Assembly (NCBI GenBank): GCA_016788945.1
Contig: JAEUSA010000152.1
Coordinates: 1 to 7,224, forward strand
DNA length: 7,224 bases
Reading direction: 5' to 3'
Source of the DNA: Leptospiraceae bacterium
GTDB taxonomy: Bacteria > Spirochaetota > Leptospiria > Turneriellales > Turneriellaceae
Part shown: in pieces, positions 6,730 to 7,224 of the stretch
Layout of the letters: the number at the start of each line of letters is the position of its first letter
Position numbering within the stretch: the stretch's first letter is position 1
The notes under the pieces: generated by a model
What the model saw: the letters and a program-made list of their open reading frames with translations, nothing else
Told to the model about the DNA's origin: nothing
Database searches by the model: none
Translations under genes and position numbers: made by a program

Positions 6730-7224
6730 TTACGTCGCGATTTCTTTGACCTGCAGGCCGGCGTCTTTGACATAGATCTCTTTGCCTTTCTGCACCATAC
6801 TTTCGAAGATATGCATATTTTTCGTATCAACGCGCGTACCGATGTCGTACAAGGCCCCGGAGAAATTCGCGCTGCCTATTTTCGCCCCTAATAACTTGGC
6901 AAAACGCAAATCGGCACCGGATAAATCGGTGTCTTGAATGATACAATCGTTGAGAAAAGCACCGCGCAGGTTGGCTCCCGATAGATTGGCGCCGGTCAAG
7001 TTACTTTCCCGCAAAAAAGCGTGCTGCAGGTTAGCTCCGGAAAAATCAATGCCCGAAAGATCGAGTTTGTCGAGCATGACCGAATTGAGATTTTCACCGC
7101 GCAGATGGCCCTGCGCCTTGAGCAGAGCAAGCGTCTTGTCTCGGCTGACGATTTTTTCGCCGCTGAGGCCGGTATGTTCGCGAAAATCGCGGATTGCTTT
7201 TTGTAATGCCTGTACTGCCGTCAC
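6730..7224 (-). CDS. Pentapeptide-repeat protein (5' end at window edge)
   Basis: The frame is open to the window edge. A GTG occupies 7222-7224, but whether it is the true start cannot be told. The visible 164 residues have a short, possibly helical N-terminal region (1-40), then 17 uninterrupted pentapeptides with Leu, Ile or Phe every fifth residue from Leu41 to Phe121 (for example SGANL, TGANL, SGADL), and a 40-residue non-repeat tail. Such repeats fold as a right-handed quadrilateral beta-helix, here just over four coils. Some members mimic DNA and protect gyrase, but most have no known role, and this one is short for a Qnr-type protein; no function is assigned. It has no signal peptide in the visible part. 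It lies 8 nt upstream of the hydrolase gene on the same strand, so both are probably co-transcribed. Confidence 0.85.
   Translation of the reverse strand: MTAVQALQKAIRDFREHTGLSGEKIVSRDKTLALLKAQGHLRGENLNSVMLDKLDLSGIDFSGANLQHAFLRESNLTGANLSGANLRGAFLNDCIIQDTDLSGADLRFAKLLGAKIGSANFSGALYDIGTRVDTKNMHIFESMVQKGKEIYVKDAGLQVKEIAT

Overview
The window reads as chromosomal DNA of a diderm (Gram-negative-type) bacterium of moderate GC. The evidence is the lipoprotein machinery at the left end: the C-terminal part of apolipoprotein N-acyltransferase (Lnt), and a LolD/LolC-E type lipoprotein-release ABC transporter. There is no transposase, integrase, phage gene, CRISPR array or plasmid function. The combination of genes would fit a Leptospirales-type spirochaete, but that is a weak guess from general impression, not a sequence match.

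Left block (1-2475): the 3' end of lnt (+) runs into lolD and lolC/E (both -). lnt and lolD overlap tail to tail by 10 bp. lolD starts with GTG directly after the TAA of the permease gene, with a strong GGAGGT Shine-Dalgarno sequence inside the end of the permease gene. Lnt completes lipoprotein acylation, and the Lol transporter then extracts mature lipoproteins from the inner membrane, so the two convergent units serve consecutive steps.

Middle block (2476-2975): two minus-strand tRNA genes, both with anticodon CAT. One is an elongator-type tRNA-Met and the other is an initiator tRNA-fMet recognisable by its unpaired 1-72 position, A11-U24 pair and three G-C pairs in the anticodon stem. Between them lie a perfect 18-bp-stem palindrome, a short imperfect palindrome (CCCTGAGCCTGTCGAAGGG) of a type I recall as dispersed in many genomes, and a small hairpin. 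A candidate sigma70-type promoter lies ahead of the next plus-strand gene.

Right-centre block (2976-5753): a two-gene plus-strand operon of a secreted SGNH/GDSL esterase and a 697-residue membrane acyltransferase (OafA/YrhL type, acyltransferase-3 plus C-terminal SGNH domain), joined by an abutting TAA-ATG. The pair suggests adding and removing acyl groups on a surface or periplasmic substrate, probably a glycan. A perfect 17-bp-stem hairpin follows 2 nt after the stop codon.

Right block (5783-7224): a minus-strand pair, a pentapeptide-repeat protein (5' end at the window edge) followed 8 nt later by an alpha/beta hydrolase whose stop codon lies inside the hairpin that ends the acyltransferase operon.

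No clearly new multi-gene system is visible. The most notable items are the two tall, perfect, tetraloop palindromes without U-tracts placed 2-4 nt after gene ends, the SGNH-esterase/acyltransferase pair, the two unusual CAT tRNAs, and a 9-A tract near the start of the hydrolase gene.
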